NCBI RefSeq assembly: GCF_014873945.1
Contig: NZ_JADBEC010000001.1
Location: 1,240,001-1,304,000, forward strand
Length of the DNA stretch: 64,000 bases
Direction of reading: 5' to 3'
DNA from: Rhizobium viscosum
Lineage (GTDB): Bacteria > Pseudomonadota > Alphaproteobacteria > Rhizobiales > Rhizobiaceae
Positions within the stretch are counted from its first letter, which is position 1. The number at the start of each line of letters is the position of its first letter. The notes beneath the pieces were generated by a model. That model was not told the origin of the DNA and searched no databases. It worked only from the letters and a program-made list of their open reading frames with translations. The position numbers and the translations under genes were made by a program. Below are positions 1 through 9,224 of this stretch, piece after piece.

Positions 1-870
1 TGGAAGATCGAGACCGGGCCTGACGTCATCTCGCTGTTTGCGAAGCTCGGCTGGGCCGTGGCTGCGCTTCTGGCCCCTGCCTTCATCATGTTCATGGTGT
101 TCGGCATCGCCTCCTCCGTCTTTCAGAACCTGCCGACGCCGGTTCTCGAACGCATCCGTCCGCAGGCCTCGCGTATTTCACCGATCAAGGGATGGTCGCG
201 GCTCTTCAGCGTTCAGGGCCTCGTCGAATTCGGTAAGTCGCTGTTCAAGGTGGTTGTCGTCGGAGTGATTCTCTTCTTCGTCCTTAGAAGCGAATATTTC
301 GGCTCGATCGATGCGATGTTCTCCGATCCGACGACGATCATGGTTCGCATGATGACGGCGATGCGCAAGATCATCATCGTCATGCTGGTCGCCACCGCGA
401 TCGTTGCGATCGCCGACGTCTTCTGGACGCGTTATCACTGGTTCACCGAACTGAAGATGACGAAGCACGAGGTGAAGGAAGAAAACAAGCAGTCGCAGGG
501 CGACCCCTTCGTCAAGAGCAGGCAGCGCTCCGTCATGCGCGACCGCGCCCGCCGGCGCATGATCGCCAGTGTCCAGCGCGCCACCCTCGTTATCGCCAAC
601 CCGACGCACTATGCCGTGGCGCTGCGCTATGTGCGCGAGGAAAACGATGCCCCGGTCGTTCTTGCCAAGGGCCAGGACCTTATTGCGTTGAAAATCAGAG
701 AGATCGCTGAGAAAAACAACATCCCCGTCTTCGAGGATCCACCTCTCGCACGCTCCATGTTTGCGCAAGTCTCGGTGGATAGTGTCATACCGTCAGTCTT
801 CTATAAGGCCGTCGCGGAACTCATTCATCGGGTTTACGCCGCGGAGGCCAAGAACAAACGGGTAAGATAA
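1..870 (+). CDS. flhB: FlhB, flagellar type III export switch protein (5' truncated by window)
   Basis: The frame is open from base 1, so the start lies upstream; about 289 C-terminal residues are present of a family usually near 360. FlhB sits in the inner membrane at the flagellar export gate and switches substrate class after self-cleavage. Hydrophobic segments lie in the first part (for example around bases 58-130 and 240-300), followed by a charged linker. The cytoplasmic domain contains the autocleavage motif NPTH at about bases 598-609, followed by YAVALRY, typical of FlhB rather than a degenerate relative. It is read toward visR on the opposite strand and is followed after 5 bases by a small gene. 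Confidence 0.95.
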   Translation, partial: WKIETGPDVISLFAKLGWAVAALLAPAFIMFMVFGIASSVFQNLPTPVLERIRPQASRISPIKGWSRLFSVQGLVEFGKSLFKVVVVGVILFFVLRSEYFGSIDAMFSDPTTIMVRMMTAMRKIIIVMLVATAIVAIADVFWTRYHWFTELKMTKHEVKEENKQSQGDPFVKSRQRSVMRDRARRRMIASVQRATLVIANPTHYAVALRYVREENDAPVVLAKGQDLIALKIREIAEKNNIPVFEDPPLARSMFAQVSVDSVIPSVFYKAVAELIHRVYAAEAKNKRVR

Positions 871-875
871 GTCGA

Positions 876-1316
876 ATGAAAAAATGCCCCTACTCTGCCC
901 AGCGTGAAAAAATCCTTGCAGAAGCGATCAGCCCGGTCGCAACCGAGCTCAGGCTTCTGGACGCATCCGATCTCATTTCTCTGCTGCGTTTCGAGTATTA
1001 CGGCAATCTCGCCGACCTCGTCGCTTCCGCAGCGGAACTGTTTTTCCATCCCGGCACTGTCAACTTCGGCCTGGGGGGAAATTACACGCTGGAATGGGGC
1101 GGTAAGCCCGAAGTTGTGCTCGATCTCGAAATCAAGCCGCGCGGCGTGACCGTCTATGCGCAGCTGACGCTGGCCGAAGACCATGCCGGCATCGAGATCA
1201 ATCATATTTCCTTCCAGAATGCCTCCAGCGATCCGGACGCAAACACGGCTTTTCTCCAAAGAAGCCTGCACGAAGCGCGCTATATCGTGGCAAAGCCGCA
1301 GGCGCTCGCCGGCTAA
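876..1316 (+). CDS. Conserved hypothetical protein downstream of flhB
   Basis: A 146-residue soluble protein starting with ATG five bases after the flhB stop, so it is probably co-transcribed with flhB. I see no signal peptide, membrane segment or recognised motif. The C-terminal half has alternating hydrophobic and polar residues suggesting beta strands. Its position at the tail of flhB suggests a motility link, but that is context only. The function is not recognised. Confidence 0.7.
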   Translation: MKKCPYSAQREKILAEAISPVATELRLLDASDLISLLRFEYYGNLADLVASAAELFFHPGTVNFGLGGNYTLEWGGKPEVVLDLEIKPRGVTVYAQLTLAEDHAGIEINHISFQNASSDPDANTAFLQRSLHEARYIVAKPQALAG

Positions 1317-1342
1317 AGCATTTTACGCTTGGGAAATTTCAG

Positions 1343-1365
1343 GCCCGGCCCGGAAGGCGCCGGGC
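1343..1365. terminator. Weak hairpin between convergent genes
   Basis: A 7-base GC-rich stem (1343-1349 with 1359-1365) lies 26 bases after the stop of the small gene. It has no adjacent T-run; a T-rich stretch begins about 20 bases later. It may terminate the flhB transcript. Confidence 0.3.
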
Positions 1366-1410
1366 TTCGCCGTTCTCAGAGCCTTTCTGTTTTTCTTCGA
1401 ATTACGAAAT

Positions 1411-1543
1411 GCTCTAAACTCTTTGTTTCACGCCATTTCCGGACGCAAAACCGCTACACGCTTTCGCTGGAATTGCTCTATCTCTTTGGTTTCACGCAAT
1501 TTCGGACGCAAACCCGCGGCGCACTTTGCTGGAATTGCTCTAG
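1411..1543. repeat. Two tandem copies of a rhizobial intergenic repeat
   Basis: Two degenerate units of about 65-70 bases (1411-1480 and 1475-1543) share the cores TTTCACGC, TTTC(C)GGACGCAAA and GCTGGAATTGCTCTA. A related copy is found near 41420-41490. The end of the second unit supplies the TAG stop codon of visR. Such elements are scattered between genes in Rhizobium genomes; their exact family name is not claimed here. Confidence 0.7.
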
Positions 1544-2286
1544 CTGATGTAGCCGAGGCGGATCGCCTTGGCGATCGCCTGGATGCGGTTGACCGAATCG
1601 AGCTTGATGGTCGCCGAGCCGAGATAGGCGTTCACGGTGTGGACGGACAGGCCGAGCTTGTCGGCGATTTCTTCGCTGATGCGGCCGTCGCCGGCAAGCT
1701 GAAGGCAGGCGATCTCGCGCTCGCTTAGCGCTTCGGTCGCCGCCGCACGCCGCTCATCGAGCGACAGCAGGTCCATCATGACATTGCAGCACCGGCCATG
1801 CAGTTCGATGATCGTATCGCTCGAGGGATCGATATCGTCGCCGGTGAAAAGCACGAAACCATTGCCGATGGCGCCAAGGCGCACTGGAAATGCGAGACCG
1901 GAGAAAGGCACTATGCCGTCTTTCAGCCTTACCATGAAGGGAGAGAAATCCGCAGGGCCAGGAGCTGCACGATCATGGCTACCGGCCCAGAACAAGGGCA
2001 GCAGTGAGCGATCGATATGGTCGAGCAAAGCCTCGCCATGGGCATCGACGAGGCCCTTGCCGAAGCCGGCATTCGAGGGACCCCAGTTTTCCAGCTCGCA
2101 GATCAGTCGCTGCTTTGCCGGCACGCCGGAGCCGGTGACACGAAAGACGGCGAAGCCTTGCGCATCCGCAAGCTTCTGCATGGCAATCAGGCGCGGGAAA
2201 AGGTCAGACCGGCTGGAAATCCTGTTCACACGTACCATGCGCATCTGGTCCGTGTTGCCTATCGCCCTGCCTGGTTGATGCCCCAT
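1540..2286 (-). CDS. visR: VisR, LuxR-type flagellar master regulator subunit
   Basis: VisR pairs with VisN to form the heterodimeric activator at the top of the rhizobial flagellar and chemotaxis hierarchy. The protein has 248 residues. The N-terminal two thirds resemble a LuxR ligand-binding fold, and the C-terminal HTH reads ALSEREIACLQLAGDGR then EEIADKLGLSVHTVNAYL. The ATG at 2286 is preceded by GAGGGG at 5 bases spacing, which I prefer over a TTG at 2298 that would overlap the visN stop. It follows visN by 8 bases, so the two are an operon. The stop codon lies in a dispersed repeat. Confidence 0.9.
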   Translation of the reverse strand: MGHQPGRAIGNTDQMRMVRVNRISSRSDLFPRLIAMQKLADAQGFAVFRVTGSGVPAKQRLICELENWGPSNAGFGKGLVDAHGEALLDHIDRSLLPLFWAGSHDRAAPGPADFSPFMVRLKDGIVPFSGLAFPVRLGAIGNGFVLFTGDDIDPSSDTIIELHGRCCNVMMDLLSLDERRAAATEALSEREIACLQLAGDGRISEEIADKLGLSVHTVNAYLGSATIKLDSVNRIQAIAKAIRLGYIS

Positions 2287-2294
2287 AATTCCCC

Positions 2295-2999
2295 TCAAAC
2301 GAGATTGTTGCGAACAGCGAAGGCTATCGCCTCGGAACGCGTCTTCGTTGCAGTCTTTCGCATCACACTGGTGATATAGTTATTGATAGTATTCCGGGAG
2401 ATGCCGAGGATCATAGCGATCTCATCGCTTGTCTTGCCTTCCGCAATCCAGAAGAGGCATTCCAGCTCCCGGTCCGTCAGTTCAAAATCGCGATCGACCT
2501 TCGTGCCCCCGCACCGAAGGAAGCTTGCGAAATAACCTGCAAGCAGGCCTACGTCCCGGAGACGCTCCGGCGAAAGAACGAAGCCTTCCCTGAACAAGAA
2601 CATCAGCACCAAGCGAGAGCGGCCGACATTCAAGGTCAGTGAGCAATATTGGCGGCTCGCGCCGTGCGGCACATCGGCGCTGTCCGGCAGGAGTGCGAAG
2701 CCCGGCTGCAGCACCTGCATGCACTTCTCGAATTCGGTCGAGCGCGCATAACCCGCAACCAGGTCATTGGCGACCTCCTTCACCAGATCGAAGGGCCAGT
2801 CGGACGAAACGATAAAGTCCAGACCACTTTCCTGGATGAGATCGCAGCGTGCCATCAGATAGTGCATGGCGCCGACATATTCGGTCAGCGCCCGCAAGCC
2901 GGCGTGCAATTTGCCGGTTTCGGCGATGACGCGAAGGCGATCGATCAGTTCGTCGCGCGGCAAAAGATCCGGCACATTGGCGCCGACGAAGTTCGCCAT
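2295..2999 (-). CDS. visN: VisN, LuxR-type flagellar master regulator subunit
   Basis: Partner of VisR. The C-terminal LuxR HTH is clear: ELTDRELECLFWIAEGKTS then DEIAMILGISRNTINNYI. The N-terminal part is the putative ligand-sensing fold. The start is uncertain: ATG at 2999 (234 residues) has a weak GGCGAG ribosome site, while ATGs at 3035 or 3041 give 246-248 residues, close to the length of VisR. The gene lies first in the visN-visR pair, separated from fliF by about 640 bases, so it likely has its own promoter. Confidence 0.88.
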   Translation of the reverse strand: MANFVGANVPDLLPRDELIDRLRVIAETGKLHAGLRALTEYVGAMHYLMARCDLIQESGLDFIVSSDWPFDLVKEVANDLVAGYARSTEFEKCMQVLQPGFALLPDSADVPHGASRQYCSLTLNVGRSRLVLMFLFREGFVLSPERLRDVGLLAGYFASFLRCGGTKVDRDFELTDRELECLFWIAEGKTSDEIAMILGISRNTINNYITSVMRKTATKTRSEAIAFAVRNNLV

Positions 3000-3179
3000 C
3001 TGCTTCTCGCCTTTATTCGCCTGAAATATGTCCATATCCATTGGCAGTGACCTGCGGCTGAGAAACTGTCGGTTCTCGCAAAGAAGTTCTGTTTTGTGAA
3101 AGGGATTCAAACACATGCCCCACGCGAATCCCACTTCGAATCACCTAAGGGTAAGCCAACCATCGTAAATCACCATCTC

Positions 3180-3198
3180 CGACTTCTGGGGATTTACT
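3180..3198. promoter_or_regulatory. Candidate regulatory motif shared with the 24.1 kb signalling cluster
   Basis: The 19 bases here match 24120-24138 at 17 positions; the last 12, TGGGGATTTACT, are identical. The copy lies about 180 bases upstream of the visN start. The other copy lies between a receiver gene and a sensor kinase gene. No binding protein is known to me. Confidence 0.35.
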
Positions 3199-3539
3199 TT
3201 TGCGACCTTCCATGCGGTGATTCGATCACCACTCCACTCTCGCGAAGATATATGAAACTAGGATGATTCTGGCATTGGCCGCAACGTTCCTCGCCTTATG
3301 CGCGAGTGACGACGAACGGAATTATCGGTCTGAATGACGTAATTATCACAGTTCCGGCGAAGGAAGCGCCGCAACCGAATGCCCGGCGAAAGCAAATTTC
3401 AAACGCACGTAAGCAACAATCCATCGTTCTACTGGAGACATACTTACGCTGGCCATCTTATGCAAGGCTTGAGCCTCATGCGAACGGCGTCATCCCGCTA
3501 CCCGGCGATCTCTACATCAGAACTCCATGCAATAGAGTA

Positions 3540-3591
3540 ACCGGCTCCTTACGAGCCGGTCGCGAGCGCCGGTAACGTTCTTGTTACCGGC
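3540..3591. other. Two consecutive strong hairpins in the visN-fliF intergenic region
   Basis: Stem 1 pairs 3540-3547 with 3553-3560 around a 5-base loop. Stem 2 pairs 3568-3576 with 3583-3591 around a 6-base loop. Together with the terminator at 3616-3639 they make three hairpins in 100 bases. The rest of the 3000-3640 gap shows no convincing gene. Confidence 0.5.
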
Positions 3592-3615
3592 CGATACATC
3601 CACAGATGAGAAAGA

Positions 3616-3639
3616 AAAAGGCCGGTTTCCCGGCCTTTT
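3616..3639 (-). terminator. Rho-independent terminator after fliF
   Basis: A perfect 10-base stem (3616-3625 with 3630-3639) has a 4-base loop. On the - strand it starts 2 bases after the fliF stop codon and is followed by a T-rich tail, so it closes the long che-fliF unit. Confidence 0.85.
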
Positions 3640-3641
3640 CA

Positions 3642-5339
3642 TTATGCGGCTTCGTCGATGGCCCATTTCCTGAGGATCTTCGCGGCGCGTTCCTCGTTGA
3701 TCTCCACCATACGGGCGAGCTTGCGTTCCGGACCTTCCTTGACGCGGCGGTTGAAGTTGCCGTCGTCGTCGCCGAGACTGAGCAGATCCTCGGTGCTGTC
3801 GAAGCCGAAGTCGGAGCCGAAGCCATCCATGAGCGCGCCGCCCGCGGCAGCGCCCGCCGGTGCGAAGTCCGGCAGTTCCAGACCGGCCGATTCCGGGGTG
3901 GCGTCGCCGAAAACTGCGGCGGAGGATGAACCCGAGCCATTGACGGTGCGGATCAGAGGACGCACGCCCAGCCAGACCACCACGAAGGCGACCGCGACGA
4001 AGGCCAGCGAGTTGATGATACCTGCGAGGTTGCGGCTCAGCATGTCCATGACATGGACGCCGCTGTTGGCATCGTCAAGGAGCTGGTTCTCGAGGAAGTC
4101 CATCGCGGTGACGGTGACCACGTCGCCGCGGTTGGTATCGAGGCCGGCGGCCGAGGCAACGATGCTTTTCATCTCTGCGAGATAGGCATCGATCTTGGCC
4201 TGGTCTGCGGGTTCGCCCACCATCTTGGCGATGCGCCCCTTGTTGACGACGACGGCGACCGAGAGCTTTTCGACCCGATAGCTGTTGCGCGTCGTGGCCG
4301 TGGTCTTGCTGTTGATTTCGTAGTTGGTCTGTTCTTCGCGCTTGTCGGACTTGTCCTGCGATTGCGGGCCGGTCGCGCCGCCGGCTTCAGGTGCGGCCTG
4401 CGGAATGTTCTGCTCGACCGTCGTCGCGTTGTCGGCCTGGTTCTGCTGCGACTGCTGGGCTTCCTTCGTGGAGCGGACCGAGCGCTCGACCTTGGATTCC
4501 GGATCGTAGGTGGTTTCCTGGATCTGCTGGGCGTCGGTGTTCAGGTTGGCCGTTACGCTGGAGCGGAAGTTGTCCATGCCGAGGAAGGGGGCGAGCGCCT
4601 TGTCGATGTTCGATTCGACTTCCTGCTGGACATTCTGGACAATATTGAGCGAGCGGTTCAGCGTGCCGTTGGCGGCGTCGTCACCCGAGGCGAGAAGCTG
4701 GCCGGCGGAATCGAGGATCGTCACGTCAGCGACATCAAGCCCCGGCACAGCCGAGGCGACCAGGTGGCGGATCGAGGTGGCGGCGTTTCGCCCTGTCGCG
4801 GCACTGGCGCGAATCATCACTGAGGCCGTCGGCTTCTGTTCGGCCTTCCGGAAATTGCCGACCTCGGGCATGACGATGTGGACACGCGCGGCGGTGATGC
4901 CCGAGATCGATTGAATGGTGCGGGCGATTTCACCTTCGAGGGCGCGGACGCGGGTCACTTCCTGCATGAAGGAGGTGAGGCCGAGCGAACCGACGTTATC
5001 GAAGAGCTCGTAACCCGCATTGGCGCTGTTCGGCAGGCCGCGTTCGGCAAGCAGCAGCCGGGCCTTGCCCGTCATGCCCGCCGGTACGGTAATGCTAGCG
5101 CCGTCCGATCCGACCTGAAAATCGACGTTTGCCTCGGCGAGCGCCATGCTGATCTGGTTTAGATCGGTGGTTTCGAGGCCGACATACAGCGTTTCCTGAG
5201 CGGGTTTGTTGACGAAAATTGCCGCCGCCAGGATGATTGCGATGGAAGCGGCGCCGACCCCACCAAGGATCATTAAACGCGTCCGCCCAAGCGAACCAAA
5301 GTTCTTAATAATCTGAACTAATTGATTTAACAGATTCAT
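3642..5339 (-). CDS. fliF: FliF, flagellar MS-ring protein
   Basis: FliF forms the membrane/supramembrane ring on which the flagellar motor and export apparatus assemble. The 565 residues show an N-terminal membrane helix at about 23-43, periplasmic YscJ/FliF ring domains (for example ALEGEIARTIQSISGITAARVHIVMPE), a polar Gln/Asp-rich linker, a second membrane helix near 450-470, and an acidic then charged C-terminal tail that in this family binds FliG. It lies last in the che operon direction, 114 bases after cheT, and a strong terminator follows directly. Confidence 0.96.
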   Translation of the reverse strand: MNLLNQLVQIIKNFGSLGRTRLMILGGVGAASIAIILAAAIFVNKPAQETLYVGLETTDLNQISMALAEANVDFQVGSDGASITVPAGMTGKARLLLAERGLPNSANAGYELFDNVGSLGLTSFMQEVTRVRALEGEIARTIQSISGITAARVHIVMPEVGNFRKAEQKPTASVMIRASAATGRNAATSIRHLVASAVPGLDVADVTILDSAGQLLASGDDAANGTLNRSLNIVQNVQQEVESNIDKALAPFLGMDNFRSSVTANLNTDAQQIQETTYDPESKVERSVRSTKEAQQSQQNQADNATTVEQNIPQAAPEAGGATGPQSQDKSDKREEQTNYEINSKTTATTRNSYRVEKLSVAVVVNKGRIAKMVGEPADQAKIDAYLAEMKSIVASAAGLDTNRGDVVTVTAMDFLENQLLDDANSGVHVMDMLSRNLAGIINSLAFVAVAFVVVWLGVRPLIRTVNGSGSSSAAVFGDATPESAGLELPDFAPAGAAAGGALMDGFGSDFGFDSTEDLLSLGDDDGNFNRRVKEGPERKLARMVEINEERAAKILRKWAIDEAA

Positions 5340-5453
5340 TCTGTTCTCGCACGATCCGTCAAAGACAAAGCAGGCTTATTGCCTCATTTGACGAATAGAC
5401 GCCGAAACTTGTGCGAGCGTTTCGTTCGGCGCATGCGGGGATGAATTACAGAA

Positions 5454-5843
5454 TTAGAAGAAATCGAAGTCGCCGGCAGCCTTGCTGAGCGGCTGGGAGT
5501 GGCCGTGGCGGGTACCGCCGCCGAGTGCCTTCTGCATTTCGGCAAGCTTGACAAGGCTCAGCGCGGTGGCAACATCGATCGACCAGTTCTGCGGAATTTC
5601 ACCGGTGATGGTGTCGATGAATTCGGCGAGACCGCGCGATTTCTGCACGGCGAGATCGATGCCCTGCATCACCTTCATGCTGTCGGGGGAGTTCAGGATT
5701 TCGGAGCCGCCCAGTTCGATCAGCTGTGGCTCGATCCGTTCCATCAGGTAGGCAACGTCGTGAAGCTCGGAGACAATGCGCATCAATACGTCGCTCAGCG
5801 CCTCAACCGGCGATGGCGGCTCGATGATCGGTGTAAAAGTCAT
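5454..5843 (-). CDS. cheT: CheT (Orf10-type), CheZ-like chemotaxis protein
   Basis: A 129-residue protein between cheD and fliF, the position occupied by cheT (orf10) in rhizobial che1 clusters. The predicted structure is almost all helical. A D-x-x-x-Q sequence (Asp63 to Gln67, DLAVQ) has the same spacing as the catalytic residues of CheZ phosphatases. The C-terminus is GDFDFF, similar to the tail of the neighbouring CheD. Work on Sinorhizobium CheT, as I recall it, places it near the CheZ family and links it to CheR. The exact biochemical role of this copy is inference. Confidence 0.82.
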   Translation of the reverse strand: MTFTPIIEPPSPVEALSDVLMRIVSELHDVAYLMERIEPQLIELGGSEILNSPDSMKVMQGIDLAVQKSRGLAEFIDTITGEIPQNWSIDVATALSLVKLAEMQKALGGGTRHGHSQPLSKAAGDFDFF

Positions 5844-5859
5844 ATAAAAATCCTCGCCA

Positions 5860-6414
5860 TCAAAAGAATTCGATACTGGTCTCGGCGGGCTTCTGCGGAG
5901 CGGCCGGACGCTGCTCGAGAGCGACGGTTCTCTGGGTTTCGGCGCCGGTCAGGGGGTATTGCCGGGCACGGCCGGACACCGGCCAATATTCGATCTTTCG
6001 TCCATGCTCACCGCCTGTGCTGGAGCTGACCACCGGAATGCCTTCGTCTCGAAGGAACTGCATGGCGAAGGCCGCGTTCTGCTCGCCGACATTCGAGAAT
6101 GTCGAGATCGTCTTCGCTCCTCCGAAGATCTTGGCCTCCAGCCGGTCGCGCCGCGCGCCCTTTTTCAGGAGGCCGTTTATCAGCAGTTCCATGAGATGCA
6201 CGCCGTAGCGTGTGGCATCGCCGCCGGTCATCGGGGTGTTGCCTGTTCCCGGCAGCAGGAAGTGGTTCATGCCGCCAACACCTGCGACGGGATCTCTGAG
6301 GCAGGCTGCCACGCACGAGCCAAGGATGGTCGAAAGCACCGCATCCGGATCGCTCAAGACCTTGTATTCACCCTGAATGATGTGCACGCGGCGGGCCGCA
6401 CCCTCAGTGATCAT
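5860..6414 (-). CDS. cheD: CheD, chemoreceptor glutamine deamidase
   Basis: CheD deamidates receptor glutamines and takes part in adaptation. The 184 residues include the typical catalytic segment [16 protein letters not shown] (nucleophile Cys) and [10 protein letters not shown] with the catalytic His, then KIFGGA. It overlaps the cheY2 stop by 4 bases (ATGA), indicating translational coupling. The protein ends in SIEFF, reminiscent of the CheT tail. Confidence 0.95.
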   Translation of the reverse strand: MITEGAARRVHIIQGEYKVLSDPDAVLSTILGSCVAACLRDPVAGVGGMNHFLLPGTGNTPMTGGDATRYGVHLMELLINGLLKKGARRDRLEAKIFGGAKTISTFSNVGEQNAAFAMQFLRDEGIPVVSSSTGGEHGRKIEYWPVSGRARQYPLTGAETQRTVALEQRPAAPQKPAETSIEFF

Positions 6415-6800
6415 TTCAGGGCTCCAAACACGGCTTCGATGGCCGCTTTCATCTTTTCGATGGTGAAGGGCTTTGCCAGAACGTTGTTTGCACCAAGCTG
6501 TGCTGCCTTGGTCACCAGCGCACGGTCGCCCTGTGCGGTGAGGATGATGAAGGCCGCCTTCTTGGTGTTCGGATTGCTGCGGACGGCCTGAAGGAAGCCG
6601 ATGCCATCCATCTTCGGCATGTTGAAGTCGGAGATCACCAGATGATGAGGCTGCTCCGCCATGATCTTCATACCCTGCTCGCCGTCGCCGGCAGCGGTGA
6701 TCTGCTTGAAGCCGAGCTGCGTCAGCGCGTCGCTGAGCAGCAAGCGGCTCGTAACCTGATCGTCAACGATCAGAACTTTGATTTTCTCCGCGATCGACAT
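6411..6800 (-). CDS. cheY2: CheY2, main motor response regulator
   Basis: A stand-alone receiver of 129 residues. The acidic pair VDDQ, the phosphoacceptor in [13 protein letters not shown], the conserved Thr in ILTAQGD and Lys in LAKPFT are all present. In rhizobia CheY2 acts on the flagellar motor, while CheY1 works as a phosphate sink. It abuts cheB (shared base at 6800) and overlaps cheD, in keeping with one transcript. Confidence 0.95.
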   Translation of the reverse strand: MSIAEKIKVLIVDDQVTSRLLLSDALTQLGFKQITAAGDGEQGMKIMAEQPHHLVISDFNMPKMDGIGFLQAVRSNPNTKKAAFIILTAQGDRALVTKAAQLGANNVLAKPFTIEKMKAAIEAVFGALK

Positions 6801-7846
6801 TATTCGGTCCCTTCCTTTCGGGCGGCTGTCATTTTCAGTATTTCTTCGCCGATAGCAGTCAGCGGTAGCTGCTGCTCAACTGCGCCAAGTTCGTAGGCAA
6901 CTCTTGGCATTCCGTAAACAACGCAGGTTTTTTCGTTCTGACCGAGCGTTCTTGCCCCCGCGTGGCGCATTTTCAACAGCCCGGCCGCTCCATCGCGTCC
7001 CATGCCGGTGAGGATCACGCCGACGGCATTGCGCCCGGCGAGCTCGGCAACAGAATCGAAGAGCACATCGACCGATGGGCGATGGCCATTGACCGGCCCC
7101 CGCTCGACCAGCCGGCAGCAGGGCGCCGATGCATTGGAGACCTGCAGATGACGCTCACCGCCAGGCGCAAGATAGACCTTGCCGATCTCGAGACGTGCGC
7201 CGTCGGTCGCTTCTTCCACGACCGGCGCGCAGAGACGGTTCAGCCGTTCGGAAAAGCTCTTGGTGAAGGTCGGCGGCATATGCTGGGTGATAACGGTCGG
7301 CGGGCAGTTCGCCGGGAATTTCTGCAGCACTGCGATCAGGGCTTCCACGCCACCGGTCGAAGAACCGATCGCCACGATCTTGCGTCCGACGCGGAAATCG
7401 GCAACTGCGGTCGGCGTGACGGTGGCAGGCGCGGCCGGCTTGGCGAAGTTGCGCTGTGTGCGGGCGGCAGCCTTTACCTTCTCGACGAGGTCGCCGAAGG
7501 GGCGCGGCTCGCCCGGCTGCGGCTTGCCCACGCAGTCGAAGGCACCGATTTCGAGGGCTGCGAGTGTCGCCTCCGCGCCGCGATGCGTCATCGTCGAGAC
7601 CATGATGACAGGCATGGGCCGCAAGCGCATGATCTTTTCAAGGAAATCGAGGCCGTTCATGTTCGGCATTTCGATATCGAGCGTCACGACATCGGGGTTC
7701 AGCCGCTTGATCGCCTCGCGTGCCTCCAGGGCATCGCCGGCCTGACCGATGACGTCGACTTCGGGATCCGAACTCAAAACGGCCGAGATCAGGCCGCGCA
7801 TGGTCGGCGAGTCGTCAACGACGAGAACTCTTGCCGGAGCGCTCAT
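6800..7846 (-). CDS. cheB: CheB, receptor methylesterase/glutamine deamidase response regulator
   Basis: CheB removes methyl groups from chemoreceptors when phosphorylated by CheA. The 348 residues comprise an N-terminal receiver ([11 protein letters not shown], phosphoacceptor in [13 protein letters not shown]), a short linker, and the C-terminal esterase with the catalytic Ser in GSSTGG, His in [11 protein letters not shown] and Asp in GMGRDGAAG. The ATG at 7846 overlaps the cheR stop by 4 bases; the open frame extends further upstream but lies inside cheR. Confidence 0.96.
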   Translation of the reverse strand: MSAPARVLVVDDSPTMRGLISAVLSSDPEVDVIGQAGDALEAREAIKRLNPDVVTLDIEMPNMNGLDFLEKIMRLRPMPVIMVSTMTHRGAEATLAALEIGAFDCVGKPQPGEPRPFGDLVEKVKAAARTQRNFAKPAAPATVTPTAVADFRVGRKIVAIGSSTGGVEALIAVLQKFPANCPPTVITQHMPPTFTKSFSERLNRLCAPVVEEATDGARLEIGKVYLAPGGERHLQVSNASAPCCRLVERGPVNGHRPSVDVLFDSVAELAGRNAVGVILTGMGRDGAAGLLKMRHAGARTLGQNEKTCVVYGMPRVAYELGAVEQQLPLTAIGEEILKMTAARKEGTE

Positions 7847-8754
7847 GCCTTCCTCCCGATACCCTTGGTCGTATAGCGATAGGTGGTGATGCCGATATTG
7901 TCGAAGACGTTCTTGGCTTCGCCCGAGACGCGCTCGGAGTGGCCGATATAGAGATGGCCGCCCTCCGGCAGCAGGCCGGCAAAGCGCTGCCAGATCTTCA
8001 TCTGCGTCGGCTCGTCGAAGTAGATGACGACATTGCGGCAGAAGATGACGTCGAACTTGCCCTTGAACGGCCACTGAGCCATCAGGTTCAGCTCGTTGTA
8101 GGTGATGAGGCGCTTCACGCGGTCGTCAACCTGGAACTTGCGGCGTCCCTGCATCTCGACCTCGGTAAACCATTGCTTACGCATGGCAGGCGAGACGGTT
8201 TCCAGCGCGTTTTCGTCGTAGGCCCCGGTCCGGGCAATCGCCAGGATCTTCGGGTCGATGTCGGTCGCCAGAATCTTGAAGTCGTAGTCGGCGGCGTTCG
8301 GCATCATTGACAGAACGGTCAGTGCGATCGAATAGGGCTCCTGCCCATCCGAGGACGCAGCCGACCAGATCCGAACACGGCCGCCGGCGCGCGCCCGGTT
8401 CAGAAGATCGGGCAGCACATGGTCGCGCAAGTGTTCGAAATGATGGTTTTCGCGGAAGAAGCGCGTGAAGTTTGTCGTCAGGTGCGACAGCATCTCGCGC
8501 CGGGCGGCGGCACCTGCCGGCGAGGCGACAAGCTCGCAATATTCACGAAATCCCGAAAGGCCGAGGTTGCGGATATGCTTCGACAGACGAGAGTAGACCA
8601 GCGAGGCCTTCGTCTCATTGAGATAGATTCCGGCATCCGCATAGATCATGGCGGCGATTTCCGAGAGATCGCGGCGCGTCAGCGGGTATTCCCCGCTCGC
8701 CAGAACCTCGTCGGCACCAGACTGCCTCTGATCTTTTACGCCAACTGCATTCAT
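7843..8754 (-). CDS. cheR: CheR, chemoreceptor methyltransferase
   Basis: CheR uses S-adenosylmethionine to methylate receptor glutamates. The 303 residues have the N-terminal helical CheR domain ([20 protein letters not shown]), then the SAM-binding domain with [17 protein letters not shown], the central LATDID and [15 protein letters not shown]. It overlaps cheW upstream and cheB downstream by 4 bases each. Confidence 0.96.
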   Translation of the reverse strand: MNAVGVKDQRQSGADEVLASGEYPLTRRDLSEIAAMIYADAGIYLNETKASLVYSRLSKHIRNLGLSGFREYCELVASPAGAAARREMLSHLTTNFTRFFRENHHFEHLRDHVLPDLLNRARAGGRVRIWSAASSDGQEPYSIALTVLSMMPNAADYDFKILATDIDPKILAIARTGAYDENALETVSPAMRKQWFTEVEMQGRRKFQVDDRVKRLITYNELNLMAQWPFKGKFDVIFCRNVVIYFDEPTQMKIWQRFAGLLPEGGHLYIGHSERVSGEAKNVFDNIGITTYRYTTKGIGRKA

Positions 8755-9218
8755 GCGGCTTCGCTTTCGGTGTCGGGGAACAGGGCTTCGAGTTCGATCA
8801 GGCAGATCATCCGCTTTTCGATGGAGAGAATGCCGCGGGCGAACTGACGCTGAAGGTCCGAGGAGATCTCGGGTGTCGGCTGGATGTCATCGTCAGTGAC
8901 GGTCAGGATGTCGGAAACAGCTTCGACCAGCAAGCCCACGACCTTGCGGCGGACCTGAGCGACAATGATGACGTGGCGGGCGGTCGGATCGACCGGCTTC
9001 ATGCCGAGTCGGGCCGACAGATCAATGATCGGCAGCACCGCACCACGCAGGTTGATGACGCCAATCATATAGGACGGCGAGTGCGGCATCGCGGTTGCCG
9101 GGGTCCAGCCCCGGATCTCGCGGACTGCCATGATGTTCACGCAGAATTCCTGATCGCCGATGCGAAATGCGATAAGCTCGTTTCCGCCCAGGGTCAGATT
9201 TTTTGCCGTGTACGACAT
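8751..9218 (-). CDS. cheW: CheW, chemotaxis coupling protein
   Basis: CheW links receptors to CheA in signalling arrays. The single 155-residue CheW domain shows [21 protein letters not shown] and [20 protein letters not shown], the two signature blocks. It starts 6 bases after cheA and overlaps cheR by 4 bases. Confidence 0.96.
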   Translation of the reverse strand: MSYTAKNLTLGGNELIAFRIGDQEFCVNIMAVREIRGWTPATAMPHSPSYMIGVINLRGAVLPIIDLSARLGMKPVDPTARHVIIVAQVRRKVVGLLVEAVSDILTVTDDDIQPTPEISSDLQRQFARGILSIEKRMICLIELEALFPDTESEAA

Positions 9219-9224
9219 TGCCTC

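Noticed and set aside
2287..2298. TTG start for visR overlapping the visN stop
   Set aside because: The ATG at 2286 has a strong GAGGGG site and fits the family length.
3306..3575. Open frame of 89 codons on the + strand between visN and fliF
   Set aside because: Runs through strong hairpins, has no ribosome site and no recognisable sequence; likely chance.
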